Of a stretch of 32,018 nucleotides of DNA, positions 23,398-30,911 are shown piece by piece. Under the pieces are notes generated by a model that was given only the letters and a program-made list of their open reading frames with translations, had not been told where the DNA came from and did not search any database. Positions within the stretch are counted from its first letter, which is position 1. Every line of letters begins with the position of its first letter. The DNA is from DASZYF01 sp035545535 (lineage in GTDB: Bacteria; Actinomycetota; Actinomycetes; Mycobacteriales; CAJCIY01), in contig DASZYF010000148.1 of NCBI GenBank assembly GCA_035545535.1, positions 1-32,018 of the forward strand, read 5' to 3'. A program made the position numbers and the translations under genes.

Positions 23398-24743
23398 CCT
23401 TCCCCGACGCCGCCCCGGTCGCCATCGACGGAGTGCGCTTCGCCGTGCGCCGCGCGGCCCCCGCCCGCAAGACCGCGAACGTCCCGGTGCTCCTGCTGCA
23501 CGGCGTGCCGCAGACCTCGAGCGTGTGGCGCGACCTCATGCCCCTCCTCGCCGAGGACCGCATCGTCATCGCCCCCGACCTCAAGGGGCTGGGCGCCTCC
23601 GAGCACCGGCCGCCGTACGACCGGCCCACGCTCGCCCGCGAGCTCGCCGCCCTCGTCCTGCACGTGCTGGACGACATGGGCGCGGCCGGCGAGGACGATC
23701 CGGTGCGGATCGACGTCGTCGGGCACGACTTCGGCGGCGTGCTGGCGCTCGCGCTGGCCGCCGAGCGCCCCGGCCTGGTGCGCCGGCTCGTCGTGGCGGC
23801 CGCGCCCTACCGGAAGGTGGACATCCTCAAGGCGTTCCACGTTCCCCTGCTCGCCCTGCCGGTGCTGCCCCAGCTCGCGCTGCGTCGGTTCTCCTTCGCG
23901 CGCGCCGCCTACCACCGTGCGTGGAAGTCGCCCACCCCGCCCGACCCGGCGCGCGTCGACGCCGACGCCGCGGCCTACGCCGGCGCCGACCGCACCGCCG
24001 GGATGCTCGCCTACTACCGCGCGTCGGCGAGGGCGGCCCGCACACCGGCGCCCGACGTCGTCGTCGACCGGGCCCTCGTCGTCTGGGGGGCCGACGACCC
24101 GGCGCTGCCCGTCCGCATCGGCGAGGCCGTGGTCAAGGACCTCGGCCGGGCCGGCACCGACCCCACCCACGTGCGGATGATCGTCGCCAACGGCGCCGGC
24201 CACTTCGTGCTCGAAGAGGCCGCCGACGTCGTGCTCCCGGCGATCACCGCGTTCCTGCGCGACGGTGACACCCCGGCCCAGGCAGCGGTGACCCAGGCAG
24301 CGGTGACCCCGGCGACGAAGACCCCGGCGACGAAGACCCCGGCGACCAAGACCCCCGCGACCAAGACCCCCGCGACCAAGACCGCCGCGAGGAAGGTGGC
24401 GGCCAAGAAGGCCGCGACGCCGCCGGCGCCCGGCGCCACCCCGGCCGCGCGCGCGGTGCAGAAGGCCGCGGCGAAGAAGACCGCGACCCGCCCGCCACGC
24501 GTGGCCCCGGCCTCCGCCGGGAACGGTGCCGAGGTGATCGAGACCCCGCTCGAAGCAGATCCCGCCGACGTCGCCGAGCAGCGCCGCGACGCCGTGCCGC
24601 CCCCGATCGACCGCGCCGGAGAGCGCTCGGGCGACCGCCCCGGGCCCGACGGGCAGGACGACGAGCCGACCCTCGCCCCCGACGCCGCGCGCGAGGTCGA
24701 CGTGCCCGACGACGAGCCCGAGGTCCAGGAACCGCCGGACTGA
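23394..24743 (+). CDS. Alpha/beta hydrolase with a histone H1-like lysine-rich tail
   Basis: A 449-residue protein in two parts. Residues 1-~295 are a hydrolase of the epoxide-hydrolase/haloalkane-dehalogenase type: HGVP (36-39), nucleophile D112 in GHDFGG, base H270 in GAGHFVLEEAADV. Residues ~296-365 are a basic tail with five TPATK repeats (305-329), then TAARKVAAKKAATP and QKAAAKKTATRPP, like bacterial histone H1-type or HupB tails. The last ~80 residues are acidic (PDDEPEVQEPPD). The tail could bind DNA, RNA or another polyanion, with the acidic end as a self-shield; this is inference. Start is GTG 23394, overlapping the glnE stop by 4 nt, so it is coupled to glnE. Frames farther upstream lie within glnE. 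Confidence 0.87.
   Translation: MTFPDAAPVAIDGVRFAVRRAAPARKTANVPVLLLHGVPQTSSVWRDLMPLLAEDRIVIAPDLKGLGASEHRPPYDRPTLARELAALVLHVLDDMGAAGEDDPVRIDVVGHDFGGVLALALAAERPGLVRRLVVAAAPYRKVDILKAFHVPLLALPVLPQLALRRFSFARAAYHRAWKSPTPPDPARVDADAAAYAGADRTAGMLAYYRASARAARTPAPDVVVDRALVVWGADDPALPVRIGEAVVKDLGRAGTDPTHVRMIVANGAGHFVLEEAADVVLPAITAFLRDGDTPAQAAVTQAAVTPATKTPATKTPATKTPATKTPATKTAARKVAAKKAATPPAPGATPAARAVQKAAAKKTATRPPRVAPASAGNGAEVIETPLEADPADVAEQRRDAVPPPIDRAGERSGDRPGPDGQDDEPTLAPDAAREVDVPDDEPEVQEPPD
24306..24395 (+). repeat. 15-bp tandem repeat coding for TPATK
   Basis: Five consecutive 15-bp units (24306-24380), each reading T-P-A-T-K, differ only at third positions (accccggcgacgaag to acccccgcgaccaag). A diverged sixth (TAARK) ends at 24395. 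Just upstream a different 15-bp unit, caggcagcggtgacc, occurs twice (from about 24279). Codon-sized in-frame units suggest growth by slippage, with the copy number probably varying between strains. Confidence 0.9.
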
Positions 24744-24753
24744 GCCACCCGGT

Positions 24754-24773
24754 CCCTGACATCCGTGTCAGGG
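24754..24773 (+). terminator. Hairpin between the tailed hydrolase and the amidohydrolase
   Basis: Perfect 8-bp arms ccctgaca (24754-24761) and tgtcaggg (24766-24773) with a tccg loop. It lies 10 nt after one stop and 7 nt before the next ATG. Its 3' arm touches the G-rich ribosome site (gggtggggg), so it could be a weak terminator or could hide that site. No T-run follows. Confidence 0.5.
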
Positions 24774-24780
24774 TGGGGGC

Positions 24781-26538
24781 ATGCTCGACCTGATCATCCG
24801 CGGCGGCACGGTCGTCGACGGCACCGGTGCACCGCCCCGCCGAGCGGATGTCGCGGTCACCGGCGGCGTCATCACCGAGGTCGGCCGGGTCGACGGGCCC
24901 GCCGCCCGGGAGCTCGACGCCGACGGACTGCTCGTCACGCCCGGGTTCGTGGACGTGCACACGCACTTCGACGGCCAGGCGACGTGGGACCCGCACCTCA
25001 CCCCGTCCTGCTGGCACGGCGTCACCACCGTGGTCATGGGCAACTGCGGCGTCGGCTTCGCCCCGGTCCGCCCGCAGGCGCACGACGAGCTGATCGAGCT
25101 CATGGAAGGCGTCGAGGACATCCCCGGCACCGCCCTGTCCGAGGGCATGAGCTGGGGCTGGGAGACCTTCGAGGAGTACCTCGACGCGCTCGATGCGAAG
25201 CCGCGCTCGCTCGACGTCGGCGTGCACCTCCCGCACGCGCCGCTGCGCGCCTACGTCATGGGCGACCGCGCGCTCGACGATGCGTCACCGGACGAGGTCG
25301 CGCAGATGGCCGCGCTCGTCACCCGCGCGCTGCGGGCCGGCGCGCTCGGCTTCTCGACCGGCCGCACGGCCGGCCACCGCGACGTCCGTGGTCGCGCGGT
25401 GCCGGGCACGTACGCCGCCCTCGATGAGCTGTCGGCGTTGATGGCAGCCGTGCGTGAGGTCGGCCGGGGGGTGTTCCAGGTCGTGCCCGCCGGCGTCGGC
25501 GGCGCGATCACCGGTGACGCCGCCGACGCGATGGACGCCGAGCTCGACTGGATCGTCGAGCAGGGCATCACCAGCGGTGTGCCGCTCACGTTCCTCGCCA
25601 TGCAGCAGGACAGCCGCGGCGCGTTCGGCGGACTGCCCGTCGATCACTGGAAGCCGTGGTTCGAACGGGTGCGCGCGGCGAACGACCTGGGCGCCAACAT
25701 CCGCCCGCAGGTCGGCGCGCGCTGCTTCGGCGTGCTCATGGGCCTGCAGTCCCGGCTCAACCCGTTCCAGTACCGCGCGCACTACCGCGACATCGCCCAC
25801 CTGCCGCTCGCCGAGCGGGTGCGGGCGCTGCGCGATCCCGCGCGCCGCTCCGCGATCCTCGCCGACGAGCCCGACTACGGCGACACGGTCGCCCTCGACA
25901 AGATCGGCCGGCGGGCGATGAGCCGGCTGTTCCCGCTGGGCGATCGGCTCGACTACGAGCCGACGCCGGAGCAGAGCATCGCCGCCATCGCGATGCGCGA
26001 GGGCCGCGATCCGTGGGAGGTCGCGTACGACGCGATGCTCGGCCACGACGGCAAGGAGCTCCTGCTGCTGCCGCTGCTCAACTTCGGCGACGACTCCTAC
26101 GACGGGCTGCTCGAGATGATGAGCGACCCGGTGACGCTGCAGGGCCTCGGCGACGGCGGCGCGCACGTCGGCATCGTCTGCGACGCGTCGATGACCACCT
26201 ACCTGCTCAGCCACTGGACGCGCGACCGCACCCGGGGGCCGCAGCTGCCGCTCGAGGTCGCGGTGCGCCGCATCACCGGCGACCCCGCCGCGTTCTACGG
26301 GCTCACCGACCGCGGTGTGCTCGCGCCCGGGCTGAAGGCCGACATCAACGTCATCGACCATGCGAACCTGCGCCTCGTCCAGCCCGAGCAGGTCAACGAT
26401 CTGCCGGGGGGTGCGGGCCGTCTCGTGCAGCGCTCCGAGGGCTACGTCGCGACGTTCGTCGCGGGGGAGCAGGTCATCGCCGACGGCGAGCTCACCGGCG
26501 CGCTGCCGGGCCGCCTCGTCCGCGGATCTTCCTCGTAA
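24781..26538 (+). CDS. D-aminoacylase-type amidohydrolase (N-acyl-D-amino-acid deacylase family)
   Basis: A 585-residue amidohydrolase-superfamily enzyme. The N-terminal beta-sandwich (DLIIRGGTVVDGTGAPP) is followed by the TIM-barrel metal motif FVDVHTHFDGQ with H60 and H62, and by GNCGVGF, whose C89 sits where D-aminoacylases use a Cys as metal ligand. Later motifs are FSTGR, LQGLGDGGAHVGIVCDASM and RRITGDPAAFYGLTDRGVLAPGLKADINVID. It should cleave an amide bond, perhaps of N-acyl-D-amino acids; many such annotated proteins act on other amides, so the substrate is uncertain. No export signal. ATG 24781 has a G-rich ribosome site. The MOSC gene follows after 23 nt. Confidence 0.9.
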   Translation: MLDLIIRGGTVVDGTGAPPRRADVAVTGGVITEVGRVDGPAARELDADGLLVTPGFVDVHTHFDGQATWDPHLTPSCWHGVTTVVMGNCGVGFAPVRPQAHDELIELMEGVEDIPGTALSEGMSWGWETFEEYLDALDAKPRSLDVGVHLPHAPLRAYVMGDRALDDASPDEVAQMAALVTRALRAGALGFSTGRTAGHRDVRGRAVPGTYAALDELSALMAAVREVGRGVFQVVPAGVGGAITGDAADAMDAELDWIVEQGITSGVPLTFLAMQQDSRGAFGGLPVDHWKPWFERVRAANDLGANIRPQVGARCFGVLMGLQSRLNPFQYRAHYRDIAHLPLAERVRALRDPARRSAILADEPDYGDTVALDKIGRRAMSRLFPLGDRLDYEPTPEQSIAAIAMREGRDPWEVAYDAMLGHDGKELLLLPLLNFGDDSYDGLLEMMSDPVTLQGLGDGGAHVGIVCDASMTTYLLSHWTRDRTRGPQLPLEVAVRRITGDPAAFYGLTDRGVLAPGLKADINVIDHANLRLVQPEQVNDLPGGAGRLVQRSEGYVATFVAGEQVIADGELTGALPGRLVRGSSS

Positions 26539-26561
26539 CCTTGCTGCGAGACGATGATCAC

Positions 26562-27209
26562 GTGCGCGTCGTCTCGGTGAACGCCGGCAAGGCCGTGCCG
26601 GTGGACTACCAGACCACGTCGCTGCCCACGACCGCGATCGACAAGCGCCCGGTCGCCGGCGTCGTCCGCATCACGGAAGCCGGTCTGGACGGTGACGAGT
26701 CGGCCGACACGAGGAACCACCACGACGCCTGGATGCGCGTCTACGCCTACTCCGTCGAGGACTACCGCTGGTGGAGCGAGCAGCTCGACGCGGAGCTGCG
26801 ACCGGGCCTGTTCGCCGAGAACCTCACGACCGAGGGCATCGACCTCAATGCGGCGCTCGTCGGCGAGGTGTGGCGTGTCGGCACGGCGCTGCTGCAGATC
26901 TCACATGTGCGCACCCCGTGCCAGACGTTCAAGGGGTGGATGGGTCACGTCGGGCTCGACGCGACGGCGTGGGTCAAGCGGTTCACGCAAGCCGGTCGCC
27001 CGGGCCCCTACTTCCGCGTGCTCGAGGAGGGCGCCGTCGCGGCGGGCGATGCGATCGTCGTGGAGCAGCGGCCGGCGCACGACGTGACGGTGGGCGAGCT
27101 GTTCCGCGCGCTGACGATGGACCGCTCGCTGCTGCCGCGATTGCTCGTGGTCGAGGGCCTCAAGCCCTGGGTGCGCGAGGAGGCCGAGGCCGCGGCCGCG
27201 TCACGCTGA
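26562..27209 (+). CDS. YiiM-type MOSC-domain protein
   Basis: A 215-residue protein with a MOSC (molybdenum-cofactor sulfurase C-terminal) domain: VVSVNAGKAVPVDY, GVVRITEAGLDGDESAD, GLFAENLTTEGIDLN and SHVRTPCQTFKGWMG, whose Cys is the conserved sulfur- or cofactor-binding residue. The C-terminus (VTVGELFRALTMDRSLLPRLLVVEGLKPWVREE) is the three-helix domain found in YiiM. E. coli YiiM uses molybdenum cofactor to detoxify N-hydroxylated bases, so a similar reduction is plausible. Start GTG 26562 begins the conserved strand, without a clear ribosome site; TAACCT at ~26536 is a weak -10 candidate. Its stop overlaps the convergent hydrolase-cyclase gene by 9 nt. Confidence 0.88.
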   Translation: MRVVSVNAGKAVPVDYQTTSLPTTAIDKRPVAGVVRITEAGLDGDESADTRNHHDAWMRVYAYSVEDYRWWSEQLDAELRPGLFAENLTTEGIDLNAALVGEVWRVGTALLQISHVRTPCQTFKGWMGHVGLDATAWVKRFTQAGRPGPYFRVLEEGAVAAGDAIVVEQRPAHDVTVGELFRALTMDRSLLPRLLVVEGLKPWVREEAEAAAASR

Positions 27210-28511
27210 CGCGAGCGCGTAGACCTCCCACGTCCCCGGCACACCCCGCAGCTCGTGGGCGCCGCGCTGGGCGAAGGAAAACCCCGCCCCGGCAACCAGG
27301 TCGGCGAGCGTGCGCGAGACGAGGATCTCGTCCTCGTCGGCCAGGCTCGCGATGCGCGAACCGATGTGGACCGTCATTCCGCTGATGTCCGCTCCCGCCA
27401 GCTGGACCTCGCCGACGTGGATGCCGGTGCGGACCGGGAGGCCGACCTCGCGGCTGCGCGCGCGGATCTCGGTGGCGCACAGCACGGCGCGGCCCGGTCC
27501 GTCGAACGTGGCGAGCACGCCGTGGCCCGTGGAGCCGACGGCGTGCCCGCGGTGACGGGTCAACGTCTCGCGCACCGCGTCCTCGTGGCGCATCACGAGC
27601 TCCGCCCAGGCCTCGTCGCCCAGCTCGGCCGACCGCACGTGCGGGTCGAACACCTCGCTGAACATCACCGCCGCGAGCATGCGGCCGCCCGACACCCGAG
27701 GCCGGCCGCCGGTGACGAAGGACTCGATGGGAGCCAGGACCGGCTCCGGATCGCCGGCGAAGAACATGAAGTCGTAGCCCGGCACCTCGATCAGGTCCGC
27801 TCCGGCGATGGCCCGGGCGACGTAGCGCGACTGCGGGGCGCTCACCCACTCGCTACGGCAGATGACGAGGGTCGGCACGTGGATCGTTGCGAGCAACGGC
27901 CGGAGGTCGCGCTGGAGCACAGCAGCGCTGCGGACGGCGGCATGCGCGCGGGGCATCGCCAGGCGCTCACCCCGCGCGTACCACTCGCGCAGGTCCGCGT
28001 CGGTCGCCACGCTCGGCGCCAGCGTGTCGAGTGCAGTGCCCGCCCCGTACCCCGCGGCGATGTTCGCGAGCACGAGCTCGGTCGCGGCTGCCGGCAGCCC
28101 CTCCGGGTAGTCGACGGCGGCGGTGAACCGGGCCGTCGGGTTCAGCAGCACCAGCGCACGGCAGCGGCCCGGATGGGATGCCGCGAACAGCAGGGCCGCC
28201 GGCGCGGTGAGCCCGACGATCGCGCAGCTCTCGATCTCCAGCGCGTCCAGGATCGCCAGCATGGCTTCGACGTCGCTCTCGAGCAGCCGGTCGTCGACCG
28301 CCACCGGGTCCGAGGCACCGAGGCCGGGCGAGTCGAACCAGACGGTGCGGGCGAAGCGGGCCATCCGGTCGCGGAAGGTCGCCGCCCGGGGCTCGTCCCA
28401 CAGCAGGTCGAGCGGCACGAACGCGGGATGGAACACGAGGACGTCGATGGGTCCGTCGCCGTGGACCTCGTAGGCGATGCGACCGGTGGCCGTCTCGATG
28501 AAGTCGACCAA
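27201..28511 (-). CDS. Alpha/beta hydrolase-adenylate cyclase fusion with degenerate active sites
   Basis: A 436-residue protein with a hydrolase fold (~1-270) joined to a class III nucleotide cyclase domain (~275-436), the architecture of mycobacterial Rv1900c (LipJ). Both centres look altered. The hydrolase elbow, usually GVSEGG, is GLTAPA with T102 replacing the Ser. In the cyclase, FTDIV is FSEVF (E286 for the first metal Asp) and TTGDG is STGHG (H330 for the second). The two positions are 44 residues apart, the canonical spacing. The adenine-contacting Lys before TTGDG is Gly. VHIGSRIASLA and HELRGVPGTWEVYAL remain typical. It is probably a regulatory or ligand-binding protein rather than an enzyme. 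TTG 28511 is the only suitable start after an in-frame stop. Confidence 0.88.
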   Translation of the reverse strand: MVDFIETATGRIAYEVHGDGPIDVLVFHPAFVPLDLLWDEPRAATFRDRMARFARTVWFDSPGLGASDPVAVDDRLLESDVEAMLAILDALEIESCAIVGLTAPAALLFAASHPGRCRALVLLNPTARFTAAVDYPEGLPAAATELVLANIAAGYGAGTALDTLAPSVATDADLREWYARGERLAMPRAHAAVRSAAVLQRDLRPLLATIHVPTLVICRSEWVSAPQSRYVARAIAGADLIEVPGYDFMFFAGDPEPVLAPIESFVTGGRPRVSGGRMLAAVMFSEVFDPHVRSAELGDEAWAELVMRHEDAVRETLTRHRGHAVGSTGHGVLATFDGPGRAVLCATEIRARSREVGLPVRTGIHVGEVQLAGADISGMTVHIGSRIASLADEDEILVSRTLADLVAGAGFSFAQRGAHELRGVPGTWEVYALASA

Positions 28512-28542
28512 CGCCGATCAGGTCCCGGTCCGCACGCCTCCG

Positions 28543-28548
28543 ACGCTA
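28543..28548 (-). promoter_or_regulatory. Candidate -10 box (TAGCGT) for the hydrolase-cyclase gene
   Basis: TAGCGT on the minus strand lies about 31 nt upstream of the TTG start at 28511 and just before the stop of the small upstream gene. It matches the hexamer seen before livJ and two other genes. No clear -35 box. Confidence 0.35.
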
Positions 28549-28564
28549 GACGGATGCTCCGCGT

Positions 28565-28765
28565 CTAGTGGAACTCGACGCGGACGTCGTGGCCGTCGTG
28601 CTGCCGGCGGAACTCGTCGAGGACGACCTTGCGGTCGATCTCCTCGTCGCCGACGATCAACGTCGCTTGCGCGCAGGTGTGGCACTCGATGCGCAGCAGC
28701 GCGTCGTGCGTGGCGCCCAGCACCTGCCGGTGGGCGGAGGAGCGGAGGCTCCGATCGCGGGTCAT
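28565..28765 (-). CDS. Small CxxC protein of unknown function
   Basis: A 66-residue frame from ATG 28765 with strong G/C third-position bias. The N-terminus is basic (TRDRSLRSSAHRQ), the middle has a CxxC pair, C28 and C31 in IECHTCAQATLIV, and the end is charged (EEIDRKVVLDEFRRQHDGHDVRVEFH). The Cys pair with nearby His could hold zinc or act in redox chemistry. GAGG about 10 nt upstream of the ATG is a fair ribosome site. A longer start at 28825 is possible but its added residues are Pro/Arg-rich and unlike coding sequence. It is upstream of the hydrolase-cyclase on the same strand and divergent from the histidine kinase. Confidence 0.6.
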   Translation of the reverse strand: MTRDRSLRSSAHRQVLGATHDALLRIECHTCAQATLIVGDEEIDRKVVLDEFRRQHDGHDVRVEFH

Positions 28766-28858
28766 GGCGTCAGTCCTCGAGCGTCTCGTGGGGGCGGGCG
28801 GACGAGGGACCCGATGGTCTCCCACGGGCCGGTGGGTGGGGACGTTCCGATCCAGGAT

Positions 28859-28949
28859 GTCCGGCCGGACGCGCCGCGAAACACGGGGCCCGGGCGGCCG
28901 AAGCCGTAGGGTGAGCCCCGTGACGGGGCCGGGCCGCTGCCGGTGCTGA
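28859..28949 (+). promoter_or_regulatory. Palindrome, -10 box and short upstream ORF before the histidine kinase
   Basis: The 177-nt divergent gap holds a perfect 12-bp palindrome gtccggccggac (28859-28870) and a TAGGGT -10 candidate (28907-28912). Seven nt after that box is a GTG (28920) that opens a 9-codon frame, MTGPGRCRC, ending at TGA 28947-28949 and overlapping the kinase GTG at 28943. A hairpin gcccc-gtgac-ggggc (28915-28929) surrounds the GTG. This could be a leaderless upstream ORF that couples to or attenuates kinase translation. Confidence 0.35.
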
Positions 28950-30472
28950 GGCTGCGAAGCGCCTGGACCCTGTCCCGCCGGTTGCGCGCCGCGCTGCTGA
29001 GCTTCTCGGCCCTGCTGGTGCTGGCGGTCGTCGCGATCGCGCTCGCCCTGCGCCAGGCGGACCGGGCGCTGACCGACCAGACCAGCCGGATCCTTCCCGC
29101 CCGCACCGCCGCGAGCCAGCTGCTCACCTCACTGGTCGACCAGGAGACCGGTCTGCGCGGCTACGCCATCACGCACGACCGCACGTTCCTGCAGCCCTAC
29201 CAGGACGGCGTGGCCGCGCAGCGCGTGGCGCGCGCGCAGCTCGACACCTTCATCCGCTCCGCCGACGCCGCTCGCCTCGAGCTGCTCACCGTCGATGCCG
29301 CCATCACCGCGTGGCAGCAGGAGTACGCCGAGCTCCGACTGCGCGACGTGCTGTCGGGCAGCTCGACGACGACGATCGACTTCGGGCGTGACCTGTTCAC
29401 CGCGGTCCGGTCGAGCAACGCCCGCCTCGATGCCGCCCTCTCGGCGGAGGCGCGCACGGCTCAGCACCAGGCCGACCGTGACCGGCTCCTCGTCGTGGTC
29501 GTGCTGGGCGTCACCGCGCTGGTGGTGGCGGCCGCGGTGGTAGGTCTGCAACGCGCGCTGCGCACGAACGTCGTGCTGCCCATGCGCCGGCTTGGAGAGC
29601 AGGTCGCCGTCGTCTCCGGGGGCGCCTACGACCGGGCCATCGAGCCGCTGGGCCCGCCCGACCTGCGCGAGGTCGGTGAGGGTGTCGAGTCGATGCGCCG
29701 CGCGCTCGCGCAGGCGCTCGCCGACGTCGAGGAGCGCGAGCGCACCATCACGCGGCGGGCGGCGGAGCTCGCCCGGTCCAACGCCGACCTCGAGCAGTTC
29801 GCCTACGTGGCCTCGCACGACCTCCAGGAACCCTTGCGCAAGGTCGCCAGCTTCTGCCAGGCCCTCGAGCAGCGGTACGGCGGCACCTTCGACGAGCGGG
29901 GCGAGACCTACCTCGCGTTCGCCGTCGACGGCGCCAAGCGCATGCAGGTGCTCATCCGCGACCTCCTCACCTTCAGCCGGGTCGGCCGCACGAGCGTCGG
30001 GTTCGCCCCCATGGCGCTGGCCGACGTGGTCGAACGCGCTTGGACGGGACTCGACGCGCGGGTCGTCGAGTCCGGTGCGGAGCTCGAGGCCGACCTCCGC
30101 GGTCGCGAGGTGGTGGGCGACGCGTCGCTGCTCGAGATGCTGTTCAGCAACCTGCTCGGCAACGCCATCAAGTACCGCCGGCCGGCGACGGCGCCCCGCA
30201 TACGGGTGACGGCCGGGCTGGAGGACGAGTGCTTGCGCATCGATGTTGATGACGACGGGATAGGGATCCCCGAGGAGTACGCCGAAAAGGTGTTCGTGAT
30301 CTTCCAGCGGCTGCACGGCCGTGACGAGTACGAGGGGACCGGCATCGGGCTGGCGCTGTGCAAGAAGATCGTCGAGTTCCACGGGGGCCGGATAGGGCTG
30401 CGGCCCTCATCACTAGGAGGTACGTGCGTGTCCTTCACGCTCCCCGTCTCGGCGGGTGCTTCCCGTGGCTGA
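28943..30472 (+). CDS. CHASE3-domain sensor histidine kinase
   Basis: A 509-residue membrane kinase. Order: N-terminal helix (~15-37), extracytoplasmic CHASE3 domain (~40-178; LLTSLVDQETGLRGYAITHDRTFLQPYQDG is diagnostic), second helix (~181-203), HAMP (~204-258), short coiled coil (EERERTITRRAAELARSNADLEQ), HisKA with the phospho-acceptor H292 in FAYVASHDLQEPLRKV, and HATPase_c with FSNLLGNAIKYR, DDDGIGIP and GTGIGLALCKKIVEFHGG. The H-box and GRI end are of the phytochrome-like (Cph1/Rcp1) class, which pairs with single-domain regulators. CHASE3 ligands are mostly unknown. It overlaps the response-regulator gene, its likely partner. Start GTG 28943 precedes the first helix; no clear ribosome site. 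Confidence 0.92.
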   Translation: MLRLRSAWTLSRRLRAALLSFSALLVLAVVAIALALRQADRALTDQTSRILPARTAASQLLTSLVDQETGLRGYAITHDRTFLQPYQDGVAAQRVARAQLDTFIRSADAARLELLTVDAAITAWQQEYAELRLRDVLSGSSTTTIDFGRDLFTAVRSSNARLDAALSAEARTAQHQADRDRLLVVVVLGVTALVVAAAVVGLQRALRTNVVLPMRRLGEQVAVVSGGAYDRAIEPLGPPDLREVGEGVESMRRALAQALADVEERERTITRRAAELARSNADLEQFAYVASHDLQEPLRKVASFCQALEQRYGGTFDERGETYLAFAVDGAKRMQVLIRDLLTFSRVGRTSVGFAPMALADVVERAWTGLDARVVESGAELEADLRGREVVGDASLLEMLFSNLLGNAIKYRRPATAPRIRVTAGLEDECLRIDVDDDGIGIPEEYAEKVFVIFQRLHGRDEYEGTGIGLALCKKIVEFHGGRIGLRPSSLGGTCVSFTLPVSAGASRG

Positions 30473-30911
30473 GGTGCTCGCCGGCGCGCTGCACGTGCTG
30501 CTCGTCGAGGACGACCCGGGCGATGCCCTCATGACCACCGAGGCCCTCGAGGACCATGACGTCCCGGTCGCTCTCGACGTGGTGAGCAACGGCGAGGACG
30601 CCATCGCCTACCTCCGCCGGGAGGGCAGCTTCGCGGGCGCCGGCGCCCCCGACCTGGTGCTGCTCGACCTCAACCTGCCGCGCCGCGACGGCCGCGAGGT
30701 CCTGCGCGATGTGAAGTCCGACCCCGCGCTGCGGCGGATCCCGGTGGTCATCCTGACCACATCGGACGCGGCGCAGGACATCACCCAGGCCTACGACCTG
30801 CACGCCAACGCCTACGTGCGCAAGCCCGCCGACTTCAACGACTTCCTCTCCGCGGTCCGCGCGGTCGTCGACTTCTACGCCCGCCGCGCGCTCCTGCCGG
30901 GGCGTGCGTGA
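30465..30911 (+). CDS. Single-domain response regulator (Rcp1-like, CheY fold)
   Basis: About 148 residues, only a receiver domain. The acidic pocket is VLLVEDDPGDA, the phospho-acceptor Asp is in LVLLDLNLPRRDG (D68 counted from GTG 30465), the Thr is in VVILTTSDA and the Lys in AYVRKPADF (K120). There is no DNA-binding or enzyme output domain, so it probably relays phosphate or binds a target protein, as Rcp1 does for Cph1. Starts at GTG 30456, 30465 and 30474 are all possible; 30465 has GGCGGG at a fair distance. It overlaps the kinase stop and its TGA overlaps the next GTG by 4 nt, so the three genes are tightly coupled. Confidence 0.9.
   Translation: MAEVLAGALHVLLVEDDPGDALMTTEALEDHDVPVALDVVSNGEDAIAYLRREGSFAGAGAPDLVLLDLNLPRRDGREVLRDVKSDPALRRIPVVILTTSDAAQDITQAYDLHANAYVRKPADFNDFLSAVRAVVDFYARRALLPGRA

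Noticed and set aside
24306..24395. Tandem 15-bp repeats as a CRISPR or intergenic repeat
   Set aside because: No spacers; units are in frame and code for TPATK within a real gene.
27201..28511. VHIGSR instead of VNIAAR in the cyclase domain as a further lost residue
   Set aside because: From memory, His at this position is common in related actinobacterial cyclases, so I did not count it as unusual.
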